From contig JAITBE010000159.1 of assembly GCA_031283755.1 (NCBI GenBank), positions 1-38,563 of the forward strand: DNA of 38,563 nucleotides, written 5' to 3'. Below the pieces are notes generated by a model. That model did not search any database. It saw only the letters and a list, made by a program, of their open reading frames with translations, and was not told the origin of the DNA. The DNA comes from Spirochaetaceae bacterium (GTDB lineage: Bacteria; Spirochaetota; Spirochaetia; Treponematales; Breznakiellaceae). The translations under genes were made by a program, and so were the position numbers. Below are positions 8,101 through 15,408 of the stretch, piece by piece. How positions within the stretch are numbered: the first letter of the stretch is position 1; each line of letters opens with the position of its first letter.

Positions 8101-8119
8101 CCCGGAGCTTGCTCCTGGG
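8101..8119. terminator. Short hairpin between convergent genes
   Basis: CCCGGAGC-TT-GCTCCTGGG forms a stem of 8 pairs with one bulge in the 161-nt gap between the convergent hydrolase and kinase genes. There is no U-tract on either side, so termination by this hairpin is only possible. I see nothing else in 8032-8192. Confidence 0.35.
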
Positions 8120-8192
8120 TGTCTTCGTTGGGTTTGTAGAGGTGCCTCAGCGTGATATAGGCAAGAGCTCTCAAGTCAAAGGAACTCCGGCC

Positions 8193-9119
8193 CTACCTGA
8201 TAACCCCGACTTTAAGGAACCCCGCGTTTAACCCTCCGCAGCGAATCCCCTGGGCCGCTGCATCCTCCAGGGAGGCGCCGTCCCCCAAGGCGGCGGCAAG
8301 TCCGGCGGTAAAAGCATCCCCGGAACCAACGGAATTGACCGGCTTTACCGGCTCAAAGGCGCTTTCAGAAAAACGATCCCCTTCGGCAAGCCAAACGGCT
8401 TTGGCCCCCCGGGTAAGGACAATCCGGCATTGGTATTTTTCGCAAAGCTCCCGGCAAATTTCCCGAATCCCTGCTTTAACCCGTTTTTCATCGTCCATAA
8501 TTTCGTTGTTGCGGATCAGATCCGGCGCGAAGGTTTGGGCGAATTCAAACAGGTTCGGCTTAATCAGGTCCGGACGGTATTCCAGGCTGCGGAGCAGATC
8601 CGTCCCCCGGAGGTCCAACAGCACCCCCTTGCCTATTTCTTTGGCGCGGCGGACCATAAGCGGGACCAGGGCGTCGGAAAACCCCCGGGCTTTGGCCCCG
8701 GAGATGATGATAAGCCCCTGTTCCGGGAGGAGTTCCATATACCGGTCCAGTATCCGCTGCTCTGTCCCGGAATCCACCGGATCCGACTCTTCCACCAATT
8801 CGGTGATGCTTTCATCTCCCTTATTTATCAGGGTATAACAGAACCGAATGGGGCTTCCGCTTTCCACCCACTGAACCGTTACCCCGTCTTGTTGACACAT
8901 TTCCAAATACAAAGACCGGGTCGGCCCCCCAAGCTGGGTGAGATGGACGGCGGACTTTCCCAGTTGGGTTAAAACTCTACAGGTATTTGCCCCTTTCCCG
9001 CCGATGTCCAGACGGTGGTTTCCGGTCCTGTTCACCGTATTCCCCACTATCGTAGAAAAACAGAGGGTTTTCTGGAAAGTCGGGTTCATACATACCGAAA
9101 GATAGGATACTGGTTTCAT
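8193..9119 (-). CDS. PfkB family carbohydrate kinase (1-phosphofructokinase/tagatose-6-phosphate kinase-like)
   Basis: A 308-aa cytoplasmic sugar kinase of the PfkB/ribokinase fold. The first signature reads DIGGKGANTCRVLTQLG (38-54), KPN is at 187-189, and the second signature NSVGSGDAFTAG (262-273) carries the catalytic base D268. The N-terminus (SVCMNPTFQKTL) and GGKGxN motif resemble the FruK/LacC branch, which phosphorylates hexose phosphates, more than 2-keto-3-deoxygluconate kinase. The locus would call for a KDG kinase, so the substrate is open. AAAGGA precedes the ATG. A single TGTATACA lies about 77 bp upstream, suggesting that it belongs to the regulon of the adjacent GntR protein. 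It is convergent with the hydrolase gene. Confidence 0.88.
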   Translation of the reverse strand: MKPVSYLSVCMNPTFQKTLCFSTIVGNTVNRTGNHRLDIGGKGANTCRVLTQLGKSAVHLTQLGGPTRSLYLEMCQQDGVTVQWVESGSPIRFCYTLINKGDESITELVEESDPVDSGTEQRILDRYMELLPEQGLIIISGAKARGFSDALVPLMVRRAKEIGKGVLLDLRGTDLLRSLEYRPDLIKPNLFEFAQTFAPDLIRNNEIMDDEKRVKAGIREICRELCEKYQCRIVLTRGAKAVWLAEGDRFSESAFEPVKPVNSVGSGDAFTAGLAAALGDGASLEDAAAQGIRCGGLNAGFLKVGVIR

Positions 9120-9195
9120 AGGATTCCTTTAAAAAGATTTTTTGGCCCGCAAAGTCCCGGGATTTATCTTGAATCAAAAGAGTATCTTGAAGTAC

Positions 9196-9203
9196 TGTAT
9201 ACA
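9196..9203. promoter_or_regulatory. Single TGTATACA site between kinase and dCMP deaminase genes
   Basis: The same perfect 8-mer as the gntR operators, in the divergent region between the kinase (minus) and dCMP deaminase (plus). No second copy is phased at 19 bp here. It also overlaps a poor -35-like position (CTGTAT, 17 bp before TACAAT at 9218) of a possible promoter for the deaminase, so the match could partly reflect promoter sequence. Confidence 0.5.
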
Positions 9204-9367
9204 AACAACCGATTCGGTACAATAGACTTTAAAAAGCCTCAGGAGTCCGGGGGTGCTGCAAAATTTGCCCTGTTTGATAACCCCGTTGGGTGTCTCGCCG
9301 GTCTTGCGATTTTTCAGACTCAGGCCCTGCAAGACCTGGAATCGGCGCTATTGATGGGGGAATTATC

Positions 9368-9850
9368 ATGACGGAACCGTATAAAAGGCCCAGTTGGGAT
9401 GAATATTTTATGGAGGTTTGCGACGCTATCGCTAAACGGGCTACCTGTGACCGGGGACGATCGGGCTGTGTGATCGCCAAGGATAATCAGATCCTGGTGA
9501 CCGGTTATGTGGGGGCCCCCGCGGGGCTGCCCCACTGCGACGAAGTGGGACACCAGTTCAAAAAGATGGTCCACGAGGACGGAAGTGTTACCACCCACTG
9601 TGTCAGGACGGTTCACGCGGAGCAAAACGCCATCTGCCAGGCCGCTAAACGGGGTATCGCGATTGCCGGGGCTACCCTGTATTGCCGGATGACCCCCTGC
9701 AGAACCTGCGCCATGTTGATTATTAACTGCGGCATCCTTCGGGTGGTATGCCAGCGGCGTTACCATGACGCGGAGGACTCCGAGGCCATGTTTAAAAAAG
9801 CCGGAATACAGTTGGAGTATGTTTTTGATGAAATTCAGCGGTACGAATGA
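9368..9850 (+). CDS. dCMP/deoxycytidylate deaminase family protein (ComEB-like)
   Basis: A 160-aa zinc-dependent deaminase expected to convert dCMP to dUMP, feeding thymidylate synthesis. The zinc and catalytic motif HAEQN (H83, E85) and PCRTC (C111, C114) are intact, and the insert between residues 56 and 78 (HCDEVGHQFKKM..THC) is typical of dCMP deaminases. The ATG at 9368 has GGGGGAA upstream and starts the family-typical PSWDEYFMEVCDAIAKRATC; longer in-frame starts would add unrelated sequence. The gene stands alone and is followed by a strong hairpin terminator at 9877-9970. Confidence 0.93.
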   Translation: MTEPYKRPSWDEYFMEVCDAIAKRATCDRGRSGCVIAKDNQILVTGYVGAPAGLPHCDEVGHQFKKMVHEDGSVTTHCVRTVHAEQNAICQAAKRGIAIAGATLYCRMTPCRTCAMLIINCGILRVVCQRRYHDAEDSEAMFKKAGIQLEYVFDEIQRYE

Positions 9851-9876
9851 AAAAGCGCTCCTAATGGGCGCCTTTC

Positions 9877-9970
9877 AATGACGGAAATGACTGAAAATGC
9901 CGGTTGAGGCGATTTCAAAATCGGTTATTTTGAAATCGCCTCGGTTTTTAGCCATTTCCGGTCATTTTTT
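9877..9970 (+). terminator. Large nested hairpin, terminator of the dCMP deaminase gene
   Basis: A perfect 16-bp stem (GAGGCGATTTCAAAAT at 9906-9921, loop CGGTT, complement at 9927-9942) is followed by GGTTTTT. It is nested within an outer imperfect repeat (9877-9889 with 9953-9966, AATGACGGAAATG against CATTTCCGGTCATT) followed by a T-tract. The arms carry the CAAAA/TTTTG core seen in other intergenic palindromes of this window. Confidence 0.8.
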
Positions 9971-10054
9971 TCCTGGTGGATAAAAAAAATAACATCATAA
10001 GGTAGTTTCAGGTGAGTGGAGGCCTGCTAGGGTTGCCGGGGTGAAACTTTTATA

Positions 10055-11005
10055 TCATTCCATGGCAATACGGTAACGCAGGTAAGTTTCTTCCAGGGTC
10101 CTTTTGGGACCCGGGGCGGAGATCCGTTTGCGAAAGGCCGCCGCGTCCCTTCGATCCACATAAAAATCATAGATAGCCCGGGGATCGGCGTTGGTTACCT
10201 CGGTATAGGCGGGTTTGCTCCCCAAAAAGGTAGGGATCTCGTCATAGTTAATCGCGCTTACCCCAAAACGTCTAAGCCGGGAACGGACTTCGGTGATTTC
10301 TTCATAGGAGAGGCCAAAAAGAAATTCCTCCAGGGCCCACCGGGTTTCGTCATTGTCCGTATGAGACACCAGAAAGTCCCGCCAATCCTTCTCCAGTTCC
10401 AGGGATATCCGGATCAACTCGCTGGCCCCATCCATGGTGCCAAAACTGGGGGGAGCCGCATCCCGGGCTGCCCAGAGGGCTTCCAGGGCGGGTAAATGCT
10501 GTACCGATCGGGGGTCGGTTCCGCTGTCCCATAGGGAAATGAGATCATCGGCCAGGCGGAATTTAATATCTCCGGAAAAACCGGGGTCGGATAAAAACGA
10601 TAAATAGACCTCCTCGGTCATAATAGTACAAATAATGGAAAATATAATGCTTCGTATCGGGGTATAAAATCGATCCGTATCCTGTACCAAAATGGAAAGC
10701 AGGGAAAACGCGTGGGCCTTGGCAATCAAATAACTCCTGGTTGCCACGATTTTTGTCGGAATATGGAGCAGCCGGGCCGAAGGCATAAAATCGCAGAGGG
10801 CCTCTATCAGCTTTTCTTCGTCCCGAAATACTCCCCGCAGAGTATGGGCATCCCGTACCGAAGGAAAGGAGGAAACCGCTTCGCCCAAGGCCCTGAGGCA
10901 GACAAAACGCTGGCGGACCAACGCCGCATCTTCGGGAAATTGTGAAGCCAGATATGCATCTATCTCCCTGACCAGAAGTTCTTCAGTTTCTTTTAGTGCA
11001 ACCAT
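10055..11005 (-). CDS. Unrecognised 316-aa cytoplasmic protein
   Basis: I do not recognise this protein. It has no signal peptide and no clear membrane segment; a hydrophobic patch (IRSIIFSIICTIM, about residues 117-129) is probably buried. It is rich in charged residues and reads as mainly helical. Coding potential is good over the whole length and no competing frame is convincing. The start (11005) is the first ATG; AAAGGA lies about 15 nt upstream, further than usual, so translation may be inefficient or begin later. It is monocistronic and divergent from the tmRNA gene, with about 200 bp between them. It may be a spirochaete-restricted family. Confidence 0.7.
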   Translation of the reverse strand: MVALKETEELLVREIDAYLASQFPEDAALVRQRFVCLRALGEAVSSFPSVRDAHTLRGVFRDEEKLIEALCDFMPSARLLHIPTKIVATRSYLIAKAHAFSLLSILVQDTDRFYTPIRSIIFSIICTIMTEEVYLSFLSDPGFSGDIKFRLADDLISLWDSGTDPRSVQHLPALEALWAARDAAPPSFGTMDGASELIRISLELEKDWRDFLVSHTDNDETRWALEEFLFGLSYEEITEVRSRLRRFGVSAINYDEIPTFLGSKPAYTEVTNADPRAIYDFYVDRRDAAAFRKRISAPGPKRTLEETYLRYRIAME

Positions 11006-11113
11006 GAGGAGGTGTTTTCCTTTACGTTTGATATAAAAAAGCTATATAAATAACCCTTCCCGTCAATATTGATAGATCAAGCAAAGGACGGTAATTTTCG
11101 TTTCCGTTACCTA

Positions 11114-11142
11114 TTGACCATGGTCTATGTGCCTAATATACT
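11114..11142 (+). promoter_or_regulatory. Promoter of the tmRNA gene
   Basis: TTGACC (11114-11119), 17-bp spacer, TATACT (11137-11142). Transcription would begin near 11149, giving a 5' precursor of about 64 nt that must be removed before the mature tmRNA end at 11213. Confidence 0.7.
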
Positions 11143-11212
11143 ATTATTTTAGGCTTTTGTAAAAGAGATAAGGAACCGGAAAGACCGGCATATCGCTGAT
11201 TTTTCTGGATCC

Positions 11213-11559
11213 GGGGGTGCACCGGTTTCGACTGGTACGGTTCGGGGTGCAGGTTGCAGGTGGAGTGCCGAGCTCCTAACATTCGGCAACAATTTAACTG
11301 CCGACTACGACAGTTACGCTCTCGCTGCATAAACAGCGGAACGCGGGAACCGGCTCCGCCGCCTTGAGGGGCCGAATTTCCGTCGCAATCAAGGCTGGTC
11401 AAGCTCCGCTTCCGGACGGGGTGCGACGAGATATTTTCGGAATACGGACGGGCCGCGGGCCGCAAAGCTAAGCTTGTCCCGACAAAATAAAATGCGGCTA
11501 AACCTGTAGAGACCGGTATTTCGCGTATTAGGACGCGGGTTCGACTCCCGCCACCTCCA
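11213..11559 (+). ncRNA. ssrA: Transfer-messenger RNA (tmRNA)
   Basis: The RNA rescues stalled ribosomes and tags their peptides for proteolysis. The tRNA-like domain is visible at both ends: GGGGGTG (11213-11219) pairs with CACCTCC (11552-11558), followed by discriminator A; CCA is not encoded. The 5' part has the conserved GGTTTCGACTGG and the 3' part the T-arm GCGGGTTCGACTCCCGC. The tag frame ends ADYDSYALAA then TAA (11300-11332); read back to a possible resume codon GGC at 11285 it would be GNNLTADYDSYALAA. The ending is close to treponemal tags such as that of T. pallidum (DSFDYALAA). The exact resume codon is inferred. No obvious terminator was found in 11560-11700. Confidence 0.95.
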
Positions 11560-11782
11560 AAATATACCTCCTGATCGGAGCCGTGGGGCTGGGAAGGGGG
11601 TTTCCCGCAGACAAATCCCGCGGTAAATCGGAATCGTCCCCTTTTTTAGGGCTGCGCCGGCATAAATTTTTCCCCTTCAACTTAATTTTTGGTCAAAAAA
11701 TGAGAGAAACCGTTTTTTTTGTACAAAACTAAAAAAAATAGTAGTATATTATGATTACTTAACAAATTCAGGGAAAAAATGC

Positions 11783-11811
11783 TTGTGAATTATCCAAAAA
11801 CAGACTATAAA
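11783..11811 (+). promoter_or_regulatory. Candidate promoter of the LysM/sigma-factor operon
   Basis: TTGTGA (11783-11788), 17-bp spacer, TATAAA (11806-11811), giving a 5' leader of roughly 35 nt before the ATG at 11854. A second, weaker candidate lies at 11719-11750 (TTGTAC and TATATT with a 20-bp gap). The rest of 11560-11853 is AT-rich and appears to contain no gene. Confidence 0.5.
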
Positions 11812-11853
11812 TCTCATATAGTAGGAAATTAAAAATGCCGATAATGAACCAAT

Positions 11854-12699
11854 ATGCGGGTCAGAAACAGCTTTTTTTATCTCCTTTTATTTTCGGCGGT
11901 ATTTATATTCGCCGAAGAAACAGTACATGTGATACAAAGGGGGGATACTATTTATTCTATAGCCCGGTCTTATGGGGTTAGAGTTGAAGATGTTTTATCC
12001 CTGAATGGTATGACCGATGCGGATGTCCTGAGGATTCAAGTGGGACAACGTATTAAAATACCCGAAAGTTTTCAAACTTCCGCTCCGGCTGCTTTTAAGG
12101 AACACCGGGTAGCTAAGGGGGAAACCTTTTACGGGATAGCCCGGGCCTACGGCATTACCCTGCAGACCCTTCGGAATGCCAATAAAATCGCGGAAAATTA
12201 TGTATTAAAGGCCGGGGATGTATTGCGTATTCCCCTTCCCGCCGCCGCTATTCCGGAGGTTTCTGCGGCGGCTACCCAGGGAGGGCATTCAAATCCGGCG
12301 GCCGGGGTTGTTACCCGTTCGATGGAAACCAGGCAGGTGGATACTTCCATCCTCTGGCCGGTGCGGGCTCAAGAAGTCTCCTATATGACGGGGAAACTCA
12401 ATGGGGTAGTGGTTTTAGGGGAGAAATCAGAATCCATACGGAATCTTGTCCCGGGGACGGTAGTATCCGCGGGACCTTACCGTGGTTTTGGAAAGGTTGC
12501 GATAATACAGGTTACAGGAGGTTATTTGTACGTATATGGCGGTTGTGAAAGTCTCTCGGTAAAGATAGGCGACAGGGTCGCTTCGGGAACGGAACTGGGA
12601 AAGTTAGGCATTGATGCGGTATCCGAAAAACCACAGTTGTTTTTTCTGGTATACCGGAATAATAATCCTATAGATCCGGCCCATGCCCCCCGGGCGTAA
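11854..12699 (+). CDS. LysM-domain envelope protein with degenerate M23 (LytM-like) domain
   Basis: A 281-aa exported protein. Residues 1-20 form a signal peptide (cleavage likely FIFA-EE). Two LysM peptidoglycan-binding domains follow (about 24-70 VHVIQRGDTIYSIARSYG.. and 83-127 EHRVAKGETFYGIARAYG..). The C-terminal part (about 170-275) has the M23/lysostaphin fold pattern (GTVVSAGPYRGFGKVAIIQ, VKIGDRVASGTELGKLG), but the zinc-binding His/Asp and HxH residues are absent: YGGCESL replaces the usual Y.H and QLFFLVY replaces HLHFE. It therefore resembles NlpD/EnvC-type non-catalytic activators of amidases rather than a protease. The Shine-Dalgarno sequence before the ATG is weak. It is followed 61 nt later by the sigma-factor gene, recalling the nlpD-rpoS pair of Gammaproteobacteria. 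Confidence 0.88.
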   Translation: MRVRNSFFYLLLFSAVFIFAEETVHVIQRGDTIYSIARSYGVRVEDVLSLNGMTDADVLRIQVGQRIKIPESFQTSAPAAFKEHRVAKGETFYGIARAYGITLQTLRNANKIAENYVLKAGDVLRIPLPAAAIPEVSAAATQGGHSNPAAGVVTRSMETRQVDTSILWPVRAQEVSYMTGKLNGVVVLGEKSESIRNLVPGTVVSAGPYRGFGKVAIIQVTGGYLYVYGGCESLSVKIGDRVASGTELGKLGIDAVSEKPQLFFLVYRNNNPIDPAHAPRA

Positions 12700-12760
12700 G
12701 GTTACTGAATAGTTTCACAAATAGTTAAAAATATAGCTAAAGCCTGAGAAAGGTGGTAAT

Positions 12761-13831
12761 ATGGCAAGAACGGTATCTACTTTGGGGAAAAGTAAACAGA
12801 CAGGAAGAAAAGGGGTTTTACATCCTATGAGTGATGTTGGCATGGAAAGAAGCCGTGCAAAAAAAAGAACATCAGAACTCTCATCAATGAAAAATACAAA
12901 AAAATCGAAAGCTTCCAAAGAAACAGATCCTTTGGCTCTTTATTTTAAACAGATTTCAAAATACCCGCTATTGACAGTTCAAGAAGAACAGTTAATCGGT
13001 GAACGGATCGTGGTATTGCGGCAGCAGATCCAGAAACTTGCCAAGGAATATGAGGAAAGGGAAGCGGACGGGGGGTATCAAAAAGAACGGTCCGGCCTGG
13101 AAAATGCGCTGCTTTTATATAAAAACCGGATGATCAACTCTAATTTACGTTTGGTCGTTTCTATCGCCAAAAATTACCAGCACCGGGGTTTGTCCCTGCT
13201 TGATCTTATTGATGAAGGTAATATCGGGCTCATAGAAGCGGTAGAGCGGTTTGATTACACCAGGGGCTGCCGTTTTTCAACCTATGGCACCTGGTGGATC
13301 CGGCAGGCTATCATTAAGAGTATCGCCGATAAAGGACGGGTGATCCGTATCCCTATCCATATGCTGAACACCATAAAAAAATGTTATTTTGTGGCTAAGC
13401 AATTGACCCAGGATTTAGGCAGAGACCCAAGTGAAGAAGAATTGTCCGAATATTTGGGGGTATCCATTTCCAAGGTGAAGGAGATCGTAAAACTCTCCCA
13501 GGAAACCACCAGCCTTGATACTATTGTGGATGACGGTAATCTGACCCGTCTTGCGGATCTCATCAAAGATGATACCATGGAAGAACCCTTTGAAATGGTT
13601 TTTTCCATGACCCTTCAGGAAACCATGGAGGATATTCTGTCCCACCTTTCGGAACGGGAGATGAAGATTATCCAGCTCAGATTTGGACTGACCGGAGAAG
13701 GGCCCCTTACCCTGGAAGAAACGGGAAAACTTTTGGGTATAACCCGGGAACGGGTCCGGCAGATTCAGGAAAAGGCGACCTTTAAACTCCGTAACTTGAA
13801 GCAGCTCTACGAATTACGGGAGAACCCGTAA
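12761..13831 (+). CDS. RNA polymerase sigma-70 factor, group 2 type (RpoD/RpoS-like)
   Basis: A 356-aa sigma factor. After a basic, low-complexity N-terminus (residues 1-52, rich in K/R/S) come region 1.2 ([17 protein letters not shown], about 56-72), region 2 ([20 protein letters not shown].. to [11 protein letters not shown], 128-184), region 3 (about 195-275) and region 4 ([21 protein letters not shown], 316-336). Region 1.1 is absent and the non-conserved insert is short, so this is not the main housekeeping factor. In the -10-reading helix the usual [11 protein letters not shown] is [19 protein letters not shown] precedes the ATG. It is transcribed with the LysM protein. Its role (stress, envelope or stationary phase) is not deducible; the nlpD-rpoS-like pairing suggests a general stress factor. 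Confidence 0.92.
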   Translation: MARTVSTLGKSKQTGRKGVLHPMSDVGMERSRAKKRTSELSSMKNTKKSKASKETDPLALYFKQISKYPLLTVQEEQLIGERIVVLRQQIQKLAKEYEEREADGGYQKERSGLENALLLYKNRMINSNLRLVVSIAKNYQHRGLSLLDLIDEGNIGLIEAVERFDYTRGCRFSTYGTWWIRQAIIKSIADKGRVIRIPIHMLNTIKKCYFVAKQLTQDLGRDPSEEELSEYLGVSISKVKEIVKLSQETTSLDTIVDDGNLTRLADLIKDDTMEEPFEMVFSMTLQETMEDILSHLSEREMKIIQLRFGLTGEGPLTLEETGKLLGITRERVRQIQEKATFKLRNLKQLYELRENP

Positions 13832-13840
13832 GGAGGGGCT

Positions 13841-13971
13841 GCCCGAAGAGGTGCGAAAACCTTACGGACAGCTTCCTTCGGGCGGCATTTGCGCGCTGTT
13901 TTAACGGAACGGGTAAACGCGCAGGACCGCAGATCCTCGGCCGGCCGGGAAGCAGCCGCTTTCCCGGCCGG
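13841..13971 (+). terminator. Two GC-rich hairpins downstream of the sigma-factor gene
   Basis: GCCCGAAG (13841-13848) pairs with CTTCGGGC (13876-13883), and a perfect 11-bp repeat CCGGCCGGGAA (13941-13951) pairs with 13961-13971. Neither has a T-tract; they may act as RNA 3'-end stabilisers or as a weak terminator. The 314-nt stretch between the sigma-factor gene and the small gene at 14146 holds these hairpins, an AT palindrome (13991-14017) and a promoter, but no other gene. Confidence 0.5.
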
Positions 13972-13990
13972 TCCCAACCCTGGCCGCATA

Positions 13991-14017
13991 TTTTTCAAAG
14001 CGTCATGTTTTGAAAAA
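13991..14017. repeat. AT-rich palindrome with CAAA/TTTG core
   Basis: TTTTTCAAA (13991-13999) and TTTGAAAAA (14009-14017) form a perfect 9-bp inverted repeat around an 9-nt loop, flanked by GGC/GCC. It resembles the palindromes at 9906, 29301, 30345 and 31536 and could be a member of one dispersed family or a terminator end. Confidence 0.45.
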
Positions 14018-14041
14018 GCCGCAAAGAAAAAATAAAAAAGC

Positions 14042-14071
14042 TTGACAATTTTGAATTCCTCAATTTATAAT
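14042..14071 (+). promoter_or_regulatory. Near-consensus sigma-70 promoter of the second sugar locus
   Basis: Perfect hexamers TTGACA (14042-14047) and TATAAT (14066-14071) with an 18-bp spacer. It should drive the 65-aa gene at 14146 and probably the permease genes beyond. No TGTATACA site is present, so regulation differs from that of the kduI locus. Confidence 0.75.
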
Positions 14072-14145
14072 AAGGAAGATATTATGAGGTATTATAAGGA
14101 GCATTTGTAAACCCCAGGTGTTCCGCTGTGAAATTGGAAGTACCT

Positions 14146-14343
14146 ATGGATGATTGTTTTTATAATTATGACAATGTTGGTTCTGCACAACCACCGATGC
14201 TGTGGGAGCTGTGTCATGGTTATCCCTATATTAATCCCTGCGATACCCATTCCCAGGAGTATTACTGCTTGATGCGCTATGTTCATTGGGCATTCAGGGA
14301 GAAACCCCGTTTTACCCAGGTCAGTATTAAATTCCGCTGTTGA
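14146..14343 (+). CDS. Small Cys- and aromatic-rich protein (65 aa), unknown function
   Basis: I do not recognise this protein. It has five Cys (C4, C29, C38, C47, C65) and many Tyr, Phe and Trp (segments HGYPYINPCDTH and YYCLMRYVHWAF), with no signal peptide or membrane segment. The ATG at 14146 follows GGAAG with 5-nt spacing; a GTG at 14128 would give 71 aa. Support for a real gene: it sits directly behind a near-consensus promoter, has a proper ribosome site and leads into the ABC operon 123 nt downstream. Against it: the length is short, and the region could instead be an untranslated leader. It might be a metal-binding protein or a modified-peptide precursor; both are speculation. Confidence 0.5.
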   Translation: MDDCFYNYDNVGSAQPPMLWELCHGYPYINPCDTHSQEYYCLMRYVHWAFREKPRFTQVSIKFRC

Positions 14344-14466
14344 AAATCCCGCTGTTTTTTTAAATTCTGATTATTACTCTATTTAGTGCCGCGTTATTTG
14401 CCGGGTGAGGTTGCCGTAAGAAATTTTTTTCGGCATAAAACCAGAGGACCCTGGGGAGGGAATAAT

Positions 14467-15408
14467 ATGATCCAAAATGATTCGGGCTTGCTTTCCCAAA
14501 AAAGCAGGGGATGGGGCCGTTATTTCTGGATGAACCGGTATCTCTACTTTTTGCTGTTACCGTGCCTGGTTTATTTTATTATTTTTCATTATGTTCCCAT
14601 GTACGGCCTTATATTGGCTTTTAAGGATTTTAAATTCTCCAAAGGCATTGTGGGCAGCCCCTGGGTGGGACTCGAAAATTTCAGATATCTTTTCAGCCTT
14701 GATACATTTTACCGGGTAATGGGGAATTCCCTCTTTTTAAGCATTTTACGGCTCTTTATCTTTTTCCCTATTCCTATAATCCTCACCCTGCTGATGAACG
14801 AGATCCCCCTGTTGACCTTCAAGCGGATCGCTCAAACGCTGTTGTATCTGCCCTATTTTATCTCCTGGGTAGTTATAGGCGGTATTTTGGTTAATCTCCT
14901 GTCTCCGTCCTGGGGGATTGTGAACAATTTTATTAAGGCCCTGGGAGGGGAACCGGTGTTTTTTCTGGGCAGCGCGCAATACTTCCGGGGGATCGCCGTG
15001 ATATCCCATATTTGGAAAAACGCCGGCTGGGACACCATCATCTACCTCGCGGCGGTAACTTCCATTGATCCGGAATTGTACCAGGCCGCGACCATTGACG
15101 GCGCTTCCCGGCTGCAGCGTATCTGGTACATCACCCTTCCTGGCATACAGGGGACCATAATTATCCTGCTGCTCCTCAGTATCGGCAACCTGATGAATAA
15201 CGGGTTTGAGCAGATCTTTATCCTGCAGAACGGCAGTAATCTGGCGGTATCCGAGGTCTTTGAAACCTATACCTACCGCCTGGGTATTATCAACGGGCGG
15301 TTTTCTTTTGCCACCACGGTAGGGCTTTTTGGTTCGGTGGTCGGATTTGTACTTCTCATGTCGGCTAACGCCGCGGCAAAACTGTTCGGCAAGGAAGGGA
15401 TATTTTGA
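14467..15408 (+). CDS. ABC transporter permease, LplB type
   Basis: A 313-aa inner-membrane permease of the LplB branch of carbohydrate importers, common in Firmicutes and Spirochaetes. The N-terminal segment YFLLLPCLVYFIIFHYVPMYGLILAFKDF is typical, and the EAA loop reads ELYQAATIDGASRLQRIWYITLPGI. It ends with about six membrane segments in total. The ATG at 14467 follows GGGGAGGG; in-frame starts further upstream (14386) lack a site. The stop overlaps the TTG start of the next permease by 4 nt (TTGA), showing translational coupling. LplB systems carry complex oligosaccharides such as pectin, xylan or rhamnogalacturonan fragments; the actual substrate is not visible. Confidence 0.93.
   Translation: MIQNDSGLLSQKSRGWGRYFWMNRYLYFLLLPCLVYFIIFHYVPMYGLILAFKDFKFSKGIVGSPWVGLENFRYLFSLDTFYRVMGNSLFLSILRLFIFFPIPIILTLLMNEIPLLTFKRIAQTLLYLPYFISWVVIGGILVNLLSPSWGIVNNFIKALGGEPVFFLGSAQYFRGIAVISHIWKNAGWDTIIYLAAVTSIDPELYQAATIDGASRLQRIWYITLPGIQGTIIILLLLSIGNLMNNGFEQIFILQNGSNLAVSEVFETYTYRLGIINGRFSFATTVGLFGSVVGFVLLMSANAAAKLFGKEGIF

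Noticed and set aside
8193-9119. Naming the kinase kdgK from its pathway context
   Set aside because: Its signatures resemble FruK/LacC, so the context alone does not justify the name.
11854-12699. Active M23 metallopeptidase
   Set aside because: The zinc-binding His and Asp residues are missing, so catalysis is unlikely.
14084-14110. Eight-codon ORF (MRYYKEHL) after the promoter at 14042-14071
   Set aside because: Its ribosome site would overlap the predicted transcription start, so it is unlikely to be translated as a leader peptide.
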